Part shown: positions 1-6,249 of the stretch, piece after piece
Layout: every line of letters starts with the position of its first letter
Position numbering within the stretch: position 1 is the first letter of the stretch
Assembly (NCBI GenBank): GCA_020024555.1
Contig: JAHHTQ010000041.1
Location: 1 to 16,606, forward strand
Length of the DNA stretch: 16,606 bases
Source: Angelakisella sp.
GTDB lineage: Bacteria > Bacillota > Clostridia > Oscillospirales > Ruminococcaceae
Reading direction: 5' to 3'
Translations under genes and position numbers: made by a program
Notes under the pieces: generated by a model
Database searches by the model: none
The model's input: only the letters and a program-made list of their open reading frames with translations
Told to the model about the DNA's origin: nothing

Positions 1-20
1 CGCTTTCGCTCGAATGATAC
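1..20. repeat. Partial copy of a palindromic dispersed repeat
   Basis: The first 20 bases match positions 86-105 with two adjacent mismatches (CGCTTTCGCTC, two variable bases, then ATGATAC). This is the loop and right arm of the hairpin seen complete at 73-110. The left arm lies outside the window. Function unknown; possibly a small dispersed repeat of the host genome (inference). Confidence 0.55.
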
Positions 21-72
21 ATCAGATGAGTTTTGTTCATCTACCATTGTGTAATGGGTAATTTAATCTTTT

Positions 73-123
73 TTTCAGTATCATTCGCTTTCGCTCAGAT
101 GATACTGAAAGGAGAGTTTTTTT
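73..123 (+). repeat. Complete palindromic repeat, possible terminator
   Basis: Perfect 12-bp inverted repeat TTTCAGTATCAT (73-84) and ATGATACTGAAA (99-110) around the 14-base loop that carries the CGCTTTCGCTC motif shared with 1-20. GGAGAG and then a run of seven T (117-123) follow. It could end a transcript entering from the left, although the T run is offset from the stem by six bases. The copy at 1-20 suggests a dispersed repeat rather than a one-off terminator. Confidence 0.55.
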
Positions 124-176
124 ACTTTTTAGGGATAGTAATATAAAAATTAAAATAAATTTTGGTAGATATTGGA

Positions 177-182
177 TATAAT
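177..182 (+). promoter_or_regulatory. Candidate -10 box of the toxin mRNA
   Basis: An exact TATAAT lies 88 bases before the small toxin-like gene. No good -35 is visible at 16-18 bp upstream, so this is a weak call. If used, transcription would begin near 189. That is the first base of a 9-bp hairpin (189-197 with 206-214), which would then cap the 5' end of the mRNA. Confidence 0.35.
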
Positions 183-221
183 TTTACTTTTTTTATGACG
201 TGGAACATAAAAAAGATGTGA
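182..221 (+). repeat. Direct repeat copy 1 (left of toxin locus)
   Basis: The segment begins TTTTACTTTTTTTATGACG and matches 532-573 with one mismatch over the first 19 bases. Small indels follow in the GTGGAACATAAAAAAGATGTGA part. Each copy folds into an AT-rich hairpin (here TTTTTTATG with CATAAAAAA). The two copies are about 350 bp apart and bracket the toxin-antitoxin-like locus. Confidence 0.65.
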
Positions 222-235
222 AAAAAACTTTTTTT

Positions 236-265
236 CTCCTCTCTTTTTCATTTGAGAGGAGGTGA
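236..265 (+). promoter_or_regulatory. Hairpin that hides the toxin Shine-Dalgarno site
   Basis: CTCCTCTC (236-243) is the exact reverse complement of GAGAGGAG (254-261), with a 10-base loop. The right arm contains nearly all of the ribosome binding site AGGAGGTGA (257-265) of the gene starting at 270. In the full-length mRNA the site would be paired and translation low. Hidden ribosome sites of this kind are known in type I toxin mRNAs. That this one works the same way is inference. Confidence 0.7.
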
Positions 266-269
266 TAAA

Positions 270-377
270 ATGTATATTACACTTTCTGAATTAATAGATT
301 TATTAACTTTAATTTTAAGTGTAGCTGTTGCAGTCTTTGGACTTGCAATATACATATTCACAAATATAAAAAAGTAA
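270..377 (+). CDS. Small hydrophobic peptide, putative type I (holin-like/Fst-like) toxin
   Basis: A 35-residue ORF with an ATG eight bases after a near-perfect AGGAGG. The short polar N-terminus (MYITLSELIDLL) leads into one membrane helix of about 20 residues (about 11-30, rich in L, V, A, I), followed by a polar basic tail TNIKK. This architecture matches the small putative holin-like or Fst-type toxins of Firmicutes, which insert into the inner membrane and depolarise it. Family membership is judged from size and pattern only. The context supports the reading: a hairpin covers the ribosome site (236-261), a long terminator overlaps the stop codon (368-410), and a consensus promoter on the opposite strand (463-490) would make an RNA complementary to the mRNA 3' end. 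It could instead be an unrelated small membrane peptide. The coding call is stronger than the toxic function. Confidence 0.7.
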   Translation: MYITLSELIDLLTLILSVAVAVFGLAIYIFTNIKK

Positions 378-410
378 CTGCCCTCGTCCAAAGTTAGCAG
401 TTACTTTTTT
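368..410. terminator. Bidirectional terminator shared by toxin mRNA and antisense RNA
   Basis: Perfect 14-bp stem AAAAAAGTAACTGC (368-381) with GCAGTTACTTTTTT (397-410) and a 15-base loop. The stem ends in T6 on either strand, so it can stop the toxin mRNA from the left and the antisense RNA from the right. The toxin stop codon TAA (375-377) lies inside the left arm. Convergent transcripts ending here would overlap over the whole hairpin, where loop-to-loop pairing could start. Confidence 0.8.
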
Positions 411-456
411 GTAATCATTAATGAGGACACACTGTTTATCAGTAGTGCCTGTTTCT
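368..456 (-). ncRNA. Putative antisense antitoxin RNA
   Basis: A minus-strand RNA of about 90 nt is predicted from the SigA promoter at 463-490 (start near 456) and the terminator at 368-410. It would carry a 5' hairpin made from CACTACTG and CAGTGTG (one bulged A, around 428-448) and then the terminator hairpin. The latter is complementary to the end of the toxin mRNA. This is the arrangement of type I systems with 3'-overlapping RNAs such as txpA/RatA and bsrG/SR4. The exact ends are estimates. Confidence 0.55.
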
Positions 457-462
457 ATTTAT

Positions 463-490
463 ATTATATCAAATATTATTTTTATGTCAA
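463..490 (-). promoter_or_regulatory. Consensus SigA promoter of the antisense RNA
   Basis: Read on the minus strand this is TTGACA (490-485), a 16-bp spacer, then TATAAT (468-463). Both hexamers match the consensus exactly. No ORF follows in that direction before the terminator at 368-410, so its product should be a short non-coding RNA. Confidence 0.75.
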
Positions 491-531
491 GTTAAAAGTA
501 TAGATAAAATTTCGGAAGATAGTGGCTTTGC

Positions 532-573
532 TTTTACTCTTTTTATGACGTGAGAGCATAAAAAAAGACGTGA
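532..573 (+). repeat. Direct repeat copy 2 (right of toxin locus)
   Basis: Second copy of the repeat at 182-221, starting TTTTACTCTTTTTATGACG. It runs into the tRNA-Pro terminator hairpin (567-592). Copy 1 is likewise followed by a degenerate A7-C-T7 hairpin, so the duplicated unit may include the terminator. Confidence 0.65.
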
Positions 574-592
574 ACAAAAAATTGTTCACGTC
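559..592 (-). terminator. Rho-independent terminator of the tRNA-Pro gene
   Basis: On the minus strand, GACGTGAACAA pairs perfectly with TTGTTCACGTC (11 bp; 592-582 with 577-567) across a 4-base loop. It is followed by a run of seven T. It lies about 20 bases after the encoded CCA end of the tRNA. Confidence 0.85.
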
Positions 593-613
593 ATATGAGT
601 GGCGGTTCGCCAC

Positions 614-689
614 TGGTCGGAGTGAGGTGACTCGAACACCCGGCATCTTGGTCCCAAACCAAGCGCGCTACCAACTGCGCTACACCCCG
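614..689 (-). tRNA. tRNA-Pro (anticodon UGG)
   Basis: The 76-base gene folds into a full cloverleaf: acceptor CGGGGTG with CACTCCG, a D arm with 4-bp GCGC/GCGC stem, anticodon stem CTTGG/CCAAG around TTTGGGA (anticodon TGG), a 5-base variable loop, a T arm with loop TTCGAGT, discriminator A and encoded CCA. UGG decodes proline. A 7-bp hairpin, AGTGGCG with CGCCACT (598-614), abuts the 3' end and may guide processing. The unit is monocistronic, with its own promoter (719-747) and terminator (559-592). Confidence 0.96.
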
Positions 690-718
690 AAAACACTATC
701 TTTAACAACAGCTTACAC

Positions 719-747
719 ATAATAACATATATAAAACAAAAAGTCAA
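719..747 (-). promoter_or_regulatory. SigA promoter of tRNA-Pro
   Basis: Minus strand: TTGACT (747-742), a 17-bp spacer, then TATTAT (724-719), one mismatch in each hexamer. The predicted start near 712 gives a leader of about 23 nt before the mature tRNA 5' end at 689. Confidence 0.75.
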
Positions 748-801
748 TACCTTTTTACAAAATTTCCCTAAATCTATAACTTTTTTTATTAAATACAGTT
801 T

Positions 802-1203
802 TTAGTAAAAATTTTTTTGATTTACTTTTTCTCTTGAATTATACGGAAAATTCTTTGTAGTATAAGCTTTTGCTATGAACTTACATCTTTCCCACGCAGT
901 TGGTGTATTTATAATATTTTTCGAGTACTCAAAAAAGTTTTCAACATATTCAAAATTCAGTGTTAATTCTTTTCCGAAAAAAGAAACATCATATTTTAAA
1001 CGTTCACTTTTATTAATATCAAAAATAGGCTTTGCATTTGGTAGCATATTATTTCTGATATTCAAGTCTATTGAGTACAACGCGCCCACAGATAATATAA
1101 ATACCGATATTATAGTTGTACACAATAAACATTTTCTTCTGAACTTTTTTTTACGTATTCGCTTTTCTATATATGATTTTTTAAAAAATTTTCCCTCTAT
1201 AAT
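802..1203 (-). CDS. Small basic membrane-anchored protein of unknown function, downstream of spoIIP
   Basis: An open frame of 133 codons follows the spoIIP stop. It has a very basic N-terminus (around KRIRKKKFRRK), a single membrane helix (LLCTTIISVFILSVGALY) and an outside domain of about 85 residues with no family I recognise. The basic patch before the helix fits a membrane anchor with the N-terminus inside. The start is uncertain. No ATG, GTG or TTG lies upstream of the basic patch. The first conventional start is TTG at 1125, which falls at the edge of the helix and has no clear ribosome site. A good site, AAAGGTGAG (1215-1207), instead points to ATT at 1203 or ATA at 1200. I give the ATT start. 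It sits close behind spoIIP, so it is probably co-transcribed and may act in sporulation (inference from position only). Confidence 0.5.
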   Translation of the reverse strand: MIEGKFFKKSYIEKRIRKKKFRRKCLLCTTIISVFILSVGALYSIDLNIRNNMLPNAKPIFDINKSERLKYDVSFFGKELTLNFEYVENFFEYSKNIINTPTAWERCKFIAKAYTTKNFPYNSREKVNQKNFY

Positions 1204-1215
1204 ATACTCACCTTT

Positions 1216-2499
1216 TCATTTTTTATCTTTATTATTGTTGCCAATATTATCACTTTTATCCTCTGCAAGCGACTTAATATAATCTGCTATGGGTTTTGCA
1301 ATAAATTTAGCCGTATTGGTGGCTTCTTCCAATGTATTGCCGTTTGAGCCTATCTCAAACAGCAAAGACCCTGTTCTCAAATCCAAATTATAAAATCTAT
1401 GGGACAAAAACATAGGACGAAGAATATCAGGGTTTTCATTATAAATATATTGACTTAATTCCGTTGCAAATCTAAAATTTTCTTTCCATTTCGGAACTTT
1501 TATTTCTTCATTTCCACACGGCGGAACTATCATAAGTTGAGCATATTTTTTCCCGTCAATTATTGCAACCGGTTTTTTCACTGTATCATTTTTCCCGACT
1601 ATTCCGTCTCTGTGTATATCAATAGTAATTGCTATTTCAGGATATTTATCCAAATATTTTTGCATAGTCACTCTGCTTCTGTCATACGAACCGTTATATG
1701 ACGGATAGTCATGTTGCGTGACATCATGTATAACATTTATCCCATATTTTTCTAGTTCACTTGTCAATACGTCACCAACTACCGCCATATTATTAGTGTT
1801 GTCTGTATCTCTCCACGAATTTCTTGTATCATAAACATCACTGTCATATTTTTCATAACTTTCGGTTGTATGAGTATGATAAATAAGCACTGTCGGTTTT
1901 GTAATATCTTTAATTTTAATATCGCTCGGTTTTTCCAATATATCCATTATTTCCTCATCAGTTATTTTTGTATAATTTCTGATTAATACATCGCCTTTTT
2001 TGCTGAATAAATTTCCGTCGTATTTTCCTGTAAAATGTTCTTCAATAAGTTGAGCCTGATATTTTTTCGGTATTGTCTGCGGATTTTTGTCAGTACCAGA
2101 AATACTATTGCTTTGTGATGACTTTTCTGAATATTCAATTACACTTTGAGTATTTGAAGGAAGTTCCAAATCATCATTTTGTTCTATATCAGAATTACTG
2201 TTTTCCGACTCGGTCTTTTGAACATCAGGTTTATTTACATTTGCATTTATATTTATATCCACATCTGTTTTATCCGATTTATCACTGCTTTCTTCTCCCA
2301 AAACATACTTTTCCTTTAATGCAAAATATGTGTTTTGGGGTGATATTATTGCCGTTGAAAAAACTACCGCTTTATCTACTATATTTTTAATAATAGTATT
2401 GCTCTTAAATCCAATAATTATTAATACAAATACAAAAATAAAAGCATAAATTTTTTTCTTAATTTCTTTACCGATAACAAATTTTATTCTACATCTCAA
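1216..2499 (-). CDS. spoIIP: Stage II sporulation protein P (peptidoglycan amidase/endopeptidase)
   Basis: A 427-residue protein with a membrane anchor near residues 17-30, a low-complexity Ser/Asp/Asn linker (about 70-140) and a C-terminal amidase domain. Diagnostic motifs are YHTHTTESY (207-215), the NGSYDRSR stretch (269-276), IDIHRDGI (293-300) and the late LLFEIGSNGNT block (about 377-387). The conserved His and Glu residues bind zinc in this family. SpoIIP works with SpoIID and SpoIIM to thin septal peptidoglycan during engulfment, where it cleaves stem peptides and crosslinks from the mother-cell side. The start is TTG at 2499, eight bases after GGAGGT (2513-2508). The nearby ATG is out of frame and stops at once. 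A SigE-type promoter lies just upstream, as expected for this mother-cell gene. Confidence 0.95.
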   Translation of the reverse strand: MRCRIKFVIGKEIKKKIYAFIFVFVLIIIGFKSNTIIKNIVDKAVVFSTAIISPQNTYFALKEKYVLGEESSDKSDKTDVDININANVNKPDVQKTESENSNSDIEQNDDLELPSNTQSVIEYSEKSSQSNSISGTDKNPQTIPKKYQAQLIEEHFTGKYDGNLFSKKGDVLIRNYTKITDEEIMDILEKPSDIKIKDITKPTVLIYHTHTTESYEKYDSDVYDTRNSWRDTDNTNNMAVVGDVLTSELEKYGINVIHDVTQHDYPSYNGSYDRSRVTMQKYLDKYPEIAITIDIHRDGIVGKNDTVKKPVAIIDGKKYAQLMIVPPCGNEEIKVPKWKENFRFATELSQYIYNENPDILRPMFLSHRFYNLDLRTGSLLFEIGSNGNTLEEATNTAKFIAKPIADYIKSLAEDKSDNIGNNNKDKK

Positions 2500-2532
2500 T
2501 TATTTTTACCTCCTTTTTTCTTCTGACTGTAT

Positions 2533-2561
2533 ATTTTATGAAGCCAAATATTTTATTATAC
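2533..2561 (-). promoter_or_regulatory. SigE-type sporulation promoter of spoIIP
   Basis: Minus strand: GTATAAT (2561-2555), a 14-bp spacer, then CATAAAAT (2540-2533). The SigE consensus is roughly an ATA-containing -35, a 14-15 bp spacer and a CATACA-T -10. The predicted start near 2525 leaves a leader of about 25 nt with the ribosome site in the right place. spoIIP is a SigE-regulon gene in Bacillus subtilis. Confidence 0.55.
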
Positions 2562-2589
2562 TTAAATTAAAAATTTCCGTTATTATCTA

Positions 2590-2616
2590 TAAATAAAATA
2601 TATTTTCTGTCGATAT
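2590..2616 (+). promoter_or_regulatory. Sigma-28 (SigD/FliA) promoter of the flagellar operon
   Basis: TAAA (2590-2593), a 15-bp spacer, then GTCGATAT (2609-2616). This differs from the classical sigma-28 -10 GCCGATAT at one base. It lies 78 bases before flgM. An identical TAAA-N15-GTCGATAT stands before fliD (7983-8009). Expression would depend on the sigma factor that FlgM inhibits. Confidence 0.8.
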
Positions 2617-2639
2617 AGTATTTGTAGAATATAAAATAT

Positions 2640-2659
2640 ATAATGAATTTATTCATTAT
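2640..2659 (+). other. AT-rich hairpin in the flgM leader
   Basis: Perfect 8-bp stem ATAATGAA (2640-2647) with TTCATTAT (2652-2659) and a 4-base loop, between the sigma-28 start point and the flgM ribosome site. There is no T run, so it is not a terminator. It may simply stabilise the mRNA. Confidence 0.4.
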
Positions 2660-2694
2660 CAAAATTAAAACTATTTAAAAAGGAGCGTGAGAAT

Positions 2695-2991
2695 ATGAAA
2701 ATAGAATTTAACAATGCTGTATCCGTATATAAATCAACCAATAAATTTTCACCAATACAAAAGGTTCAAAAAATATCAACTTTGCAAACAAACAGAACAG
2801 AAGACAAAATAGAAATAAGTAACGAAAGCAGTAAAAAAGCCGAAATAAACCGACTTGCCGGTAATGTGGCAAGTAATATAGAGACAAGCCACACACAAAA
2901 AATCGACGACATAAAAAAAGCTGTTGCAGAAGGTAAGTATTTTATAGGTACAAGTGAACTTGCAGATGCTCTTTTGTCTGCTTTATTATAA
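2695..2991 (+). CDS. flgM: Anti-sigma-28 factor FlgM
   Basis: A 98-residue protein. The N-terminal half is Asn/Ser/Lys-rich and probably disordered. The C-terminal helices carry the family pattern DKIEISNESSKK (57-68 region by motif order) followed by IDDIKKAVAEGKYFIGTSELADALLSAL. FlgM holds sigma-28 inactive until the hook-basal body is complete, after which it is exported or otherwise released. The ATG follows AGGAG (2681-2685). It is the first gene of the late operon and sits behind a sigma-28 promoter, which makes a feedback loop. A short spacer (36 bp) separates it from flgN. Confidence 0.92.
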   Translation: MKIEFNNAVSVYKSTNKFSPIQKVQKISTLQTNRTEDKIEISNESSKKAEINRLAGNVASNIETSHTQKIDDIKKAVAEGKYFIGTSELADALLSALL

Positions 2992-3027
2992 TAAAATCCT
3001 ATTGAAAATAACGGAGACAAAGGTTTT

Positions 3028-3507
3028 ATGAATATAAACAAACAAGAATTATATGATTTTTTTGACACATACTTATCAGCGCTTACAAGTATGCTAAATG
3101 CCGAAGAACAAAAATTAGACGCAATATATTCAAACGATATAGAGCAACTGAACAAAGCTATGAATATATCACAGGCAAACGCTATGCAGATAGAAAACCT
3201 TGAAAAAAAGCGAGAAGCTCTGCAATCAGAAGCAGGTCTTTCAAACTACACTTTTTCTCAAATAATCGAAGATGCCGATGAAAAAAACAAAGCAAAACTA
3301 AAACAAATATTCAGTAAGGCAGAAAAAGCCATCAGCCAAATTCAATACTTAAACACACGCTCTATGCGTATTGCCGACAGCAATTTGAGATTAATGGGAA
3401 TAGCGCCCGAAACATATTTGCACGAAACCACAGCAAGCTATCCTAATAGCAAACCAAAGGAAGCTATGAATATTCTTAATGCAAAAAAAGGATATAATGT
3501 AAAATAA
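3028..3507 (+). CDS. flgN: Flagellar export chaperone FlgN
   Basis: A 159-residue, almost fully helical and charged protein with long heptad-like stretches (for example QIENLEKKREALQSEAGL) and the C-terminal pattern YLNTRSMRIADSNLRLMG. These are typical of FlgN, which binds the C-termini of the hook-filament junction proteins FlgK and FlgL and delivers them to the type III export apparatus. The order flgM-flgN-flgK-flgL is the standard Gram-positive one. Sequence conservation in FlgN is low, so context carries much of the call. GGAGA lies upstream of the ATG at a slightly long spacing. Confidence 0.88.
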   Translation: MNINKQELYDFFDTYLSALTSMLNAEEQKLDAIYSNDIEQLNKAMNISQANAMQIENLEKKREALQSEAGLSNYTFSQIIEDADEKNKAKLKQIFSKAEKAISQIQYLNTRSMRIADSNLRLMGIAPETYLHETTASYPNSKPKEAMNILNAKKGYNVK

Positions 3508-3564
3508 TATGACAAAATTTAATATATAGATTAACAGAATTTCAATACAAAGGAGATAAAATCA

Positions 3565-5094
3565 ATGGCAATAAGACCAACCTTTATGGGTTTTGAAACT
3601 GCAAAAAGAGGTATGCAAATTAATCAAAAAGCTCTTGATATAATAAGCCATAACATAACAAATATAGGCGTTACGGGATATACAAGACAAAGAGCCGACC
3701 AAGTATCGCTTCACTATAACGGTATGCCGTCACGTTTTAAAGAATCACCTGCAAACCTTGCCGGACAGGGCGCAAAAATCAGCGGTATAGCGCAGGTTCG
3801 TGATCCATACCTTGACAAACGTTTCCGTCAGGAAAATTCAGATATCGGATTTTACAGTAAAAACACAAATATTTTAACAGATATAGAAATTTCCCTTGAT
3901 GAATATGGCTCAGACGGACTGAAAACAGCGCTTGAAAAAATGTACGAATCAATATCAACACTGCACGGACTGACAAACTCAACAAATGCAAATATCGTTC
4001 GTACATCTGCAAAAAGCTTAACAAATGTTCTGCAACAATTTGACAAAAAGCTCGAGAATATTATTTCCCAACAGCGTGAAGATTTAAGAATTTCAGTTGA
4101 CTCTGTAAATACAATTCTTGAAAAAATCGCAGGACTAAACGACAGCATATCAAAAGATGTTTTTGTGGCAAATGGCGTAAAAGATAATTATTATGGTCCA
4201 AGCGAACTTTTAGACGAAAGAAATCTACTGCTTGACCAATTATCCCAATATGGCGATATTGAAGTAACCACAAAACCGGGAAATATCGTAGAAGTAAAGT
4301 TTGGTGGCAGAACAGCCATTGAAGTTGATTCGACAGGTAAGAGCAAAGCCCACCAACTATCATATTCAGAAGACCCAACCAACAACACAACACATGTTAA
4401 GTGGAGTGACACAGGCGCTAATATCGACACTCACTCAGGTTCACTTTTGGCATCTGTCAATATGTTAAACGGTAAAGGACCGGAAGCTTTTGGAACAGAA
4501 AACCCTGAAAGGGGTATACCATACTACCAACACCAAATGGATATATTTGCTTCACGCTTTGCAGATATATTCAATAACACTATTCCGGAATTTGACAATG
4601 ACGGTAAACCAATCCCCGGTAAATTTAAACCGCTTTTCACAACCGCCAGCGGTAGTATAACAGGTATTGATGCGGGAAATATCCAAATAAACGATGAGTG
4701 GGACCAAAACCCCGAATACATTATTTTTAAAAACAGCGAAGACGGTAAATATGACAACACTTACTATCAAGCAATGCTAAATCACTTTAAAAATCCATAT
4801 TCATTCGGTGATTTTGGCTCTGAATACGAAGGCACATTTGAAGAATTTGTAAAAAACTATGTATCGACACTTGGTGAAGATATTACATTCCACGCAGGCA
4901 GAATGAAGGCAAGTGAAGCTGTCGGCAACACTGTACTTGACTCTATCGCAGAAATTTCCGGCGTCAGCATGGACGAAGAAGGCGCTGATATGATGGCTTA
5001 TCAAAAAGTATATAGCGCAATGAGCCGTATGATGACAGTCCTTGACGAAGCGTTGGATACACTTATCAATCGTACAGGTATAGTTGGCAGATAA
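3565..5094 (+). CDS. flgK: Flagellar hook-filament junction protein 1 (HAP1)
   Basis: A 509-residue protein, normal length for FlgK. The N-terminus has the flagellar rod/hook family signature (residues 7-42, GFETAKRGMQINQKALDI and SHNITNIGVTGYTRQR). The mid-region has the FlgK hallmark LLDERNLLLDQLS (215-227). The C-terminus ends in the helical DEEGADMMAYQKVYSAMSRM motif and a final TLINRTGIVGR. FlgK is exported and sits between hook and FlgL. AAAGGAGAT precedes the ATG. A 56-bp gap separates it from flgL. Confidence 0.96.
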   Translation: MAIRPTFMGFETAKRGMQINQKALDIISHNITNIGVTGYTRQRADQVSLHYNGMPSRFKESPANLAGQGAKISGIAQVRDPYLDKRFRQENSDIGFYSKNTNILTDIEISLDEYGSDGLKTALEKMYESISTLHGLTNSTNANIVRTSAKSLTNVLQQFDKKLENIISQQREDLRISVDSVNTILEKIAGLNDSISKDVFVANGVKDNYYGPSELLDERNLLLDQLSQYGDIEVTTKPGNIVEVKFGGRTAIEVDSTGKSKAHQLSYSEDPTNNTTHVKWSDTGANIDTHSGSLLASVNMLNGKGPEAFGTENPERGIPYYQHQMDIFASRFADIFNNTIPEFDNDGKPIPGKFKPLFTTASGSITGIDAGNIQINDEWDQNPEYIIFKNSEDGKYDNTYYQAMLNHFKNPYSFGDFGSEYEGTFEEFVKNYVSTLGEDITFHAGRMKASEAVGNTVLDSIAEISGVSMDEEGADMMAYQKVYSAMSRMMTVLDEALDTLINRTGIVGR

Positions 5095-5150
5095 TAAAAA
5101 CTTTTATATTCTATAAAAACAACTCATTTAATATATGGAGGCAAAAAAAT

Positions 5151-6191
5151 ATGCGTATTACACAAAACAGTCTATCTCGTAACTATTTAAAGCGAATGAA
5201 TAAAAATTATAGCGACTTGTATCTTTCAAATATGAAGTTGTCATCACAAAAAAAATATTCAAGAGTATCAGAGAATACAGCAGAAACTTCACGCGCTTTT
5301 CAAATAAGAGAACAAATATATCGTAATGAACAATGGAATACAAATATGAAAAATGCGCAAGGAGAAATCCATACTGCCGAAAACTCTCTCATAACTGCGA
5401 ATAACTACATAAAAGAAATTACTTCACGTATTGTTCAAGGCGTAAACGGAACAGTATCCGACGAGCAACGTGATATCATAGCAAAAGAATTTGAAAGTGT
5501 TCAAGAGGAATTTATACAATTAGCAAATACTAAATTCGGCGATAAATACATATTTGCCAACAGTGGCAAACTTGATGAACCACCTTTCAAAAGAACAGCA
5601 AACGGAATTGAATTTAATGGTTATCCTGTGGATAAAATTGTCGTTGATCCTCGAACAGGCGCGTTAATGGGACCAGATAAAAACGGACAAATGGAAGAAC
5701 TGAAATACAATAAAGATATATATATTGATATCGGTGTCGGCTTTAATATGACAGGTAGCAGAAATAACGTGGAACTTGATAAAACATCAGCATTTAAACT
5801 GTCAACCAGCGGACTTGACGCATTCGGATTCGGTACAGATGTAAACACAGGTAAACCGATGAATCTCATTTCCGCTATGGACGGATTAATTAAAGCCACA
5901 AAAGATAATGATATAGCAGAAATGCAATCATACATTGACCATTTTGACAAATTAGGTGATAACCTCTTAATGCAAATTACAGATATAGGCGTACGCTCAA
6001 CTTATATTGAAGATAATCTAAAAATGAACGAAGACCAAAATATTACTTTTAAAGAAACACAAAACCTACTTGAAGGTATTGATATTTCAGAAGAAATTAT
6101 AAACAATAAAACACGTGAAATGTCATGGATGGTTACGCTTCAAATGGGAAGCAAATTAATTCCACCATCAATATTTGACTTTTTAAGATAA
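5151..6191 (+). CDS. flgL: Flagellar hook-filament junction protein 3 (HAP3)
   Basis: A 346-residue flagellin-family protein. It has the FlgL N-terminus MRITQNSLSRNYLKRMN and a long helical N-terminal D0/D1 region. A variable central part contains the conserved FGDKYIFANSG (FlgL-type) motif near residues 129-139. The C-terminal helix ends in LIPPSIFDFLR, the export and assembly end. It connects FlgK to the filament. A GGAGG ribosome site lies upstream. It is somewhat longer than the usual 300 residues, with the extra length in the central domain. Confidence 0.94.
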   Translation: MRITQNSLSRNYLKRMNKNYSDLYLSNMKLSSQKKYSRVSENTAETSRAFQIREQIYRNEQWNTNMKNAQGEIHTAENSLITANNYIKEITSRIVQGVNGTVSDEQRDIIAKEFESVQEEFIQLANTKFGDKYIFANSGKLDEPPFKRTANGIEFNGYPVDKIVVDPRTGALMGPDKNGQMEELKYNKDIYIDIGVGFNMTGSRNNVELDKTSAFKLSTSGLDAFGFGTDVNTGKPMNLISAMDGLIKATKDNDIAEMQSYIDHFDKLGDNLLMQITDIGVRSTYIEDNLKMNEDQNITFKETQNLLEGIDISEEIINNKTREMSWMVTLQMGSKLIPPSIFDFLR

Positions 6192-6199
6192 GCAATTAC

Positions 6200-6219
6200 G
6201 GGAACTTTTTTAAGTTTCC
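6200..6219 (+). other. Hairpin between flgL and the DUF6470 gene
   Basis: GGGAACTT (6200-6207) pairs with AAGTTTCC (6212-6219) with one G-T pair and a 4-base loop. It has no clear T run, so it may be a weak attenuator or an mRNA processing or stability element that adjusts expression within the operon. Confidence 0.35.
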
Positions 6220-6249
6220 TATATAAATTAAATAAAAGAAGGTGAAGAT

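Noticed and set aside
1..110. Repeats at the left edge as part of a CRISPR array
   Set aside because: Only two copies, with a spacing and palindrome structure unlike repeat-spacer units, and no cas gene in the window.
875..1282. Plus-strand open frame opposite the small membrane ORF and the spoIIP end
   Set aside because: It lies antisense to better supported genes, has no ribosome site and no recognisable domain, and its composition reflects the opposite strand.
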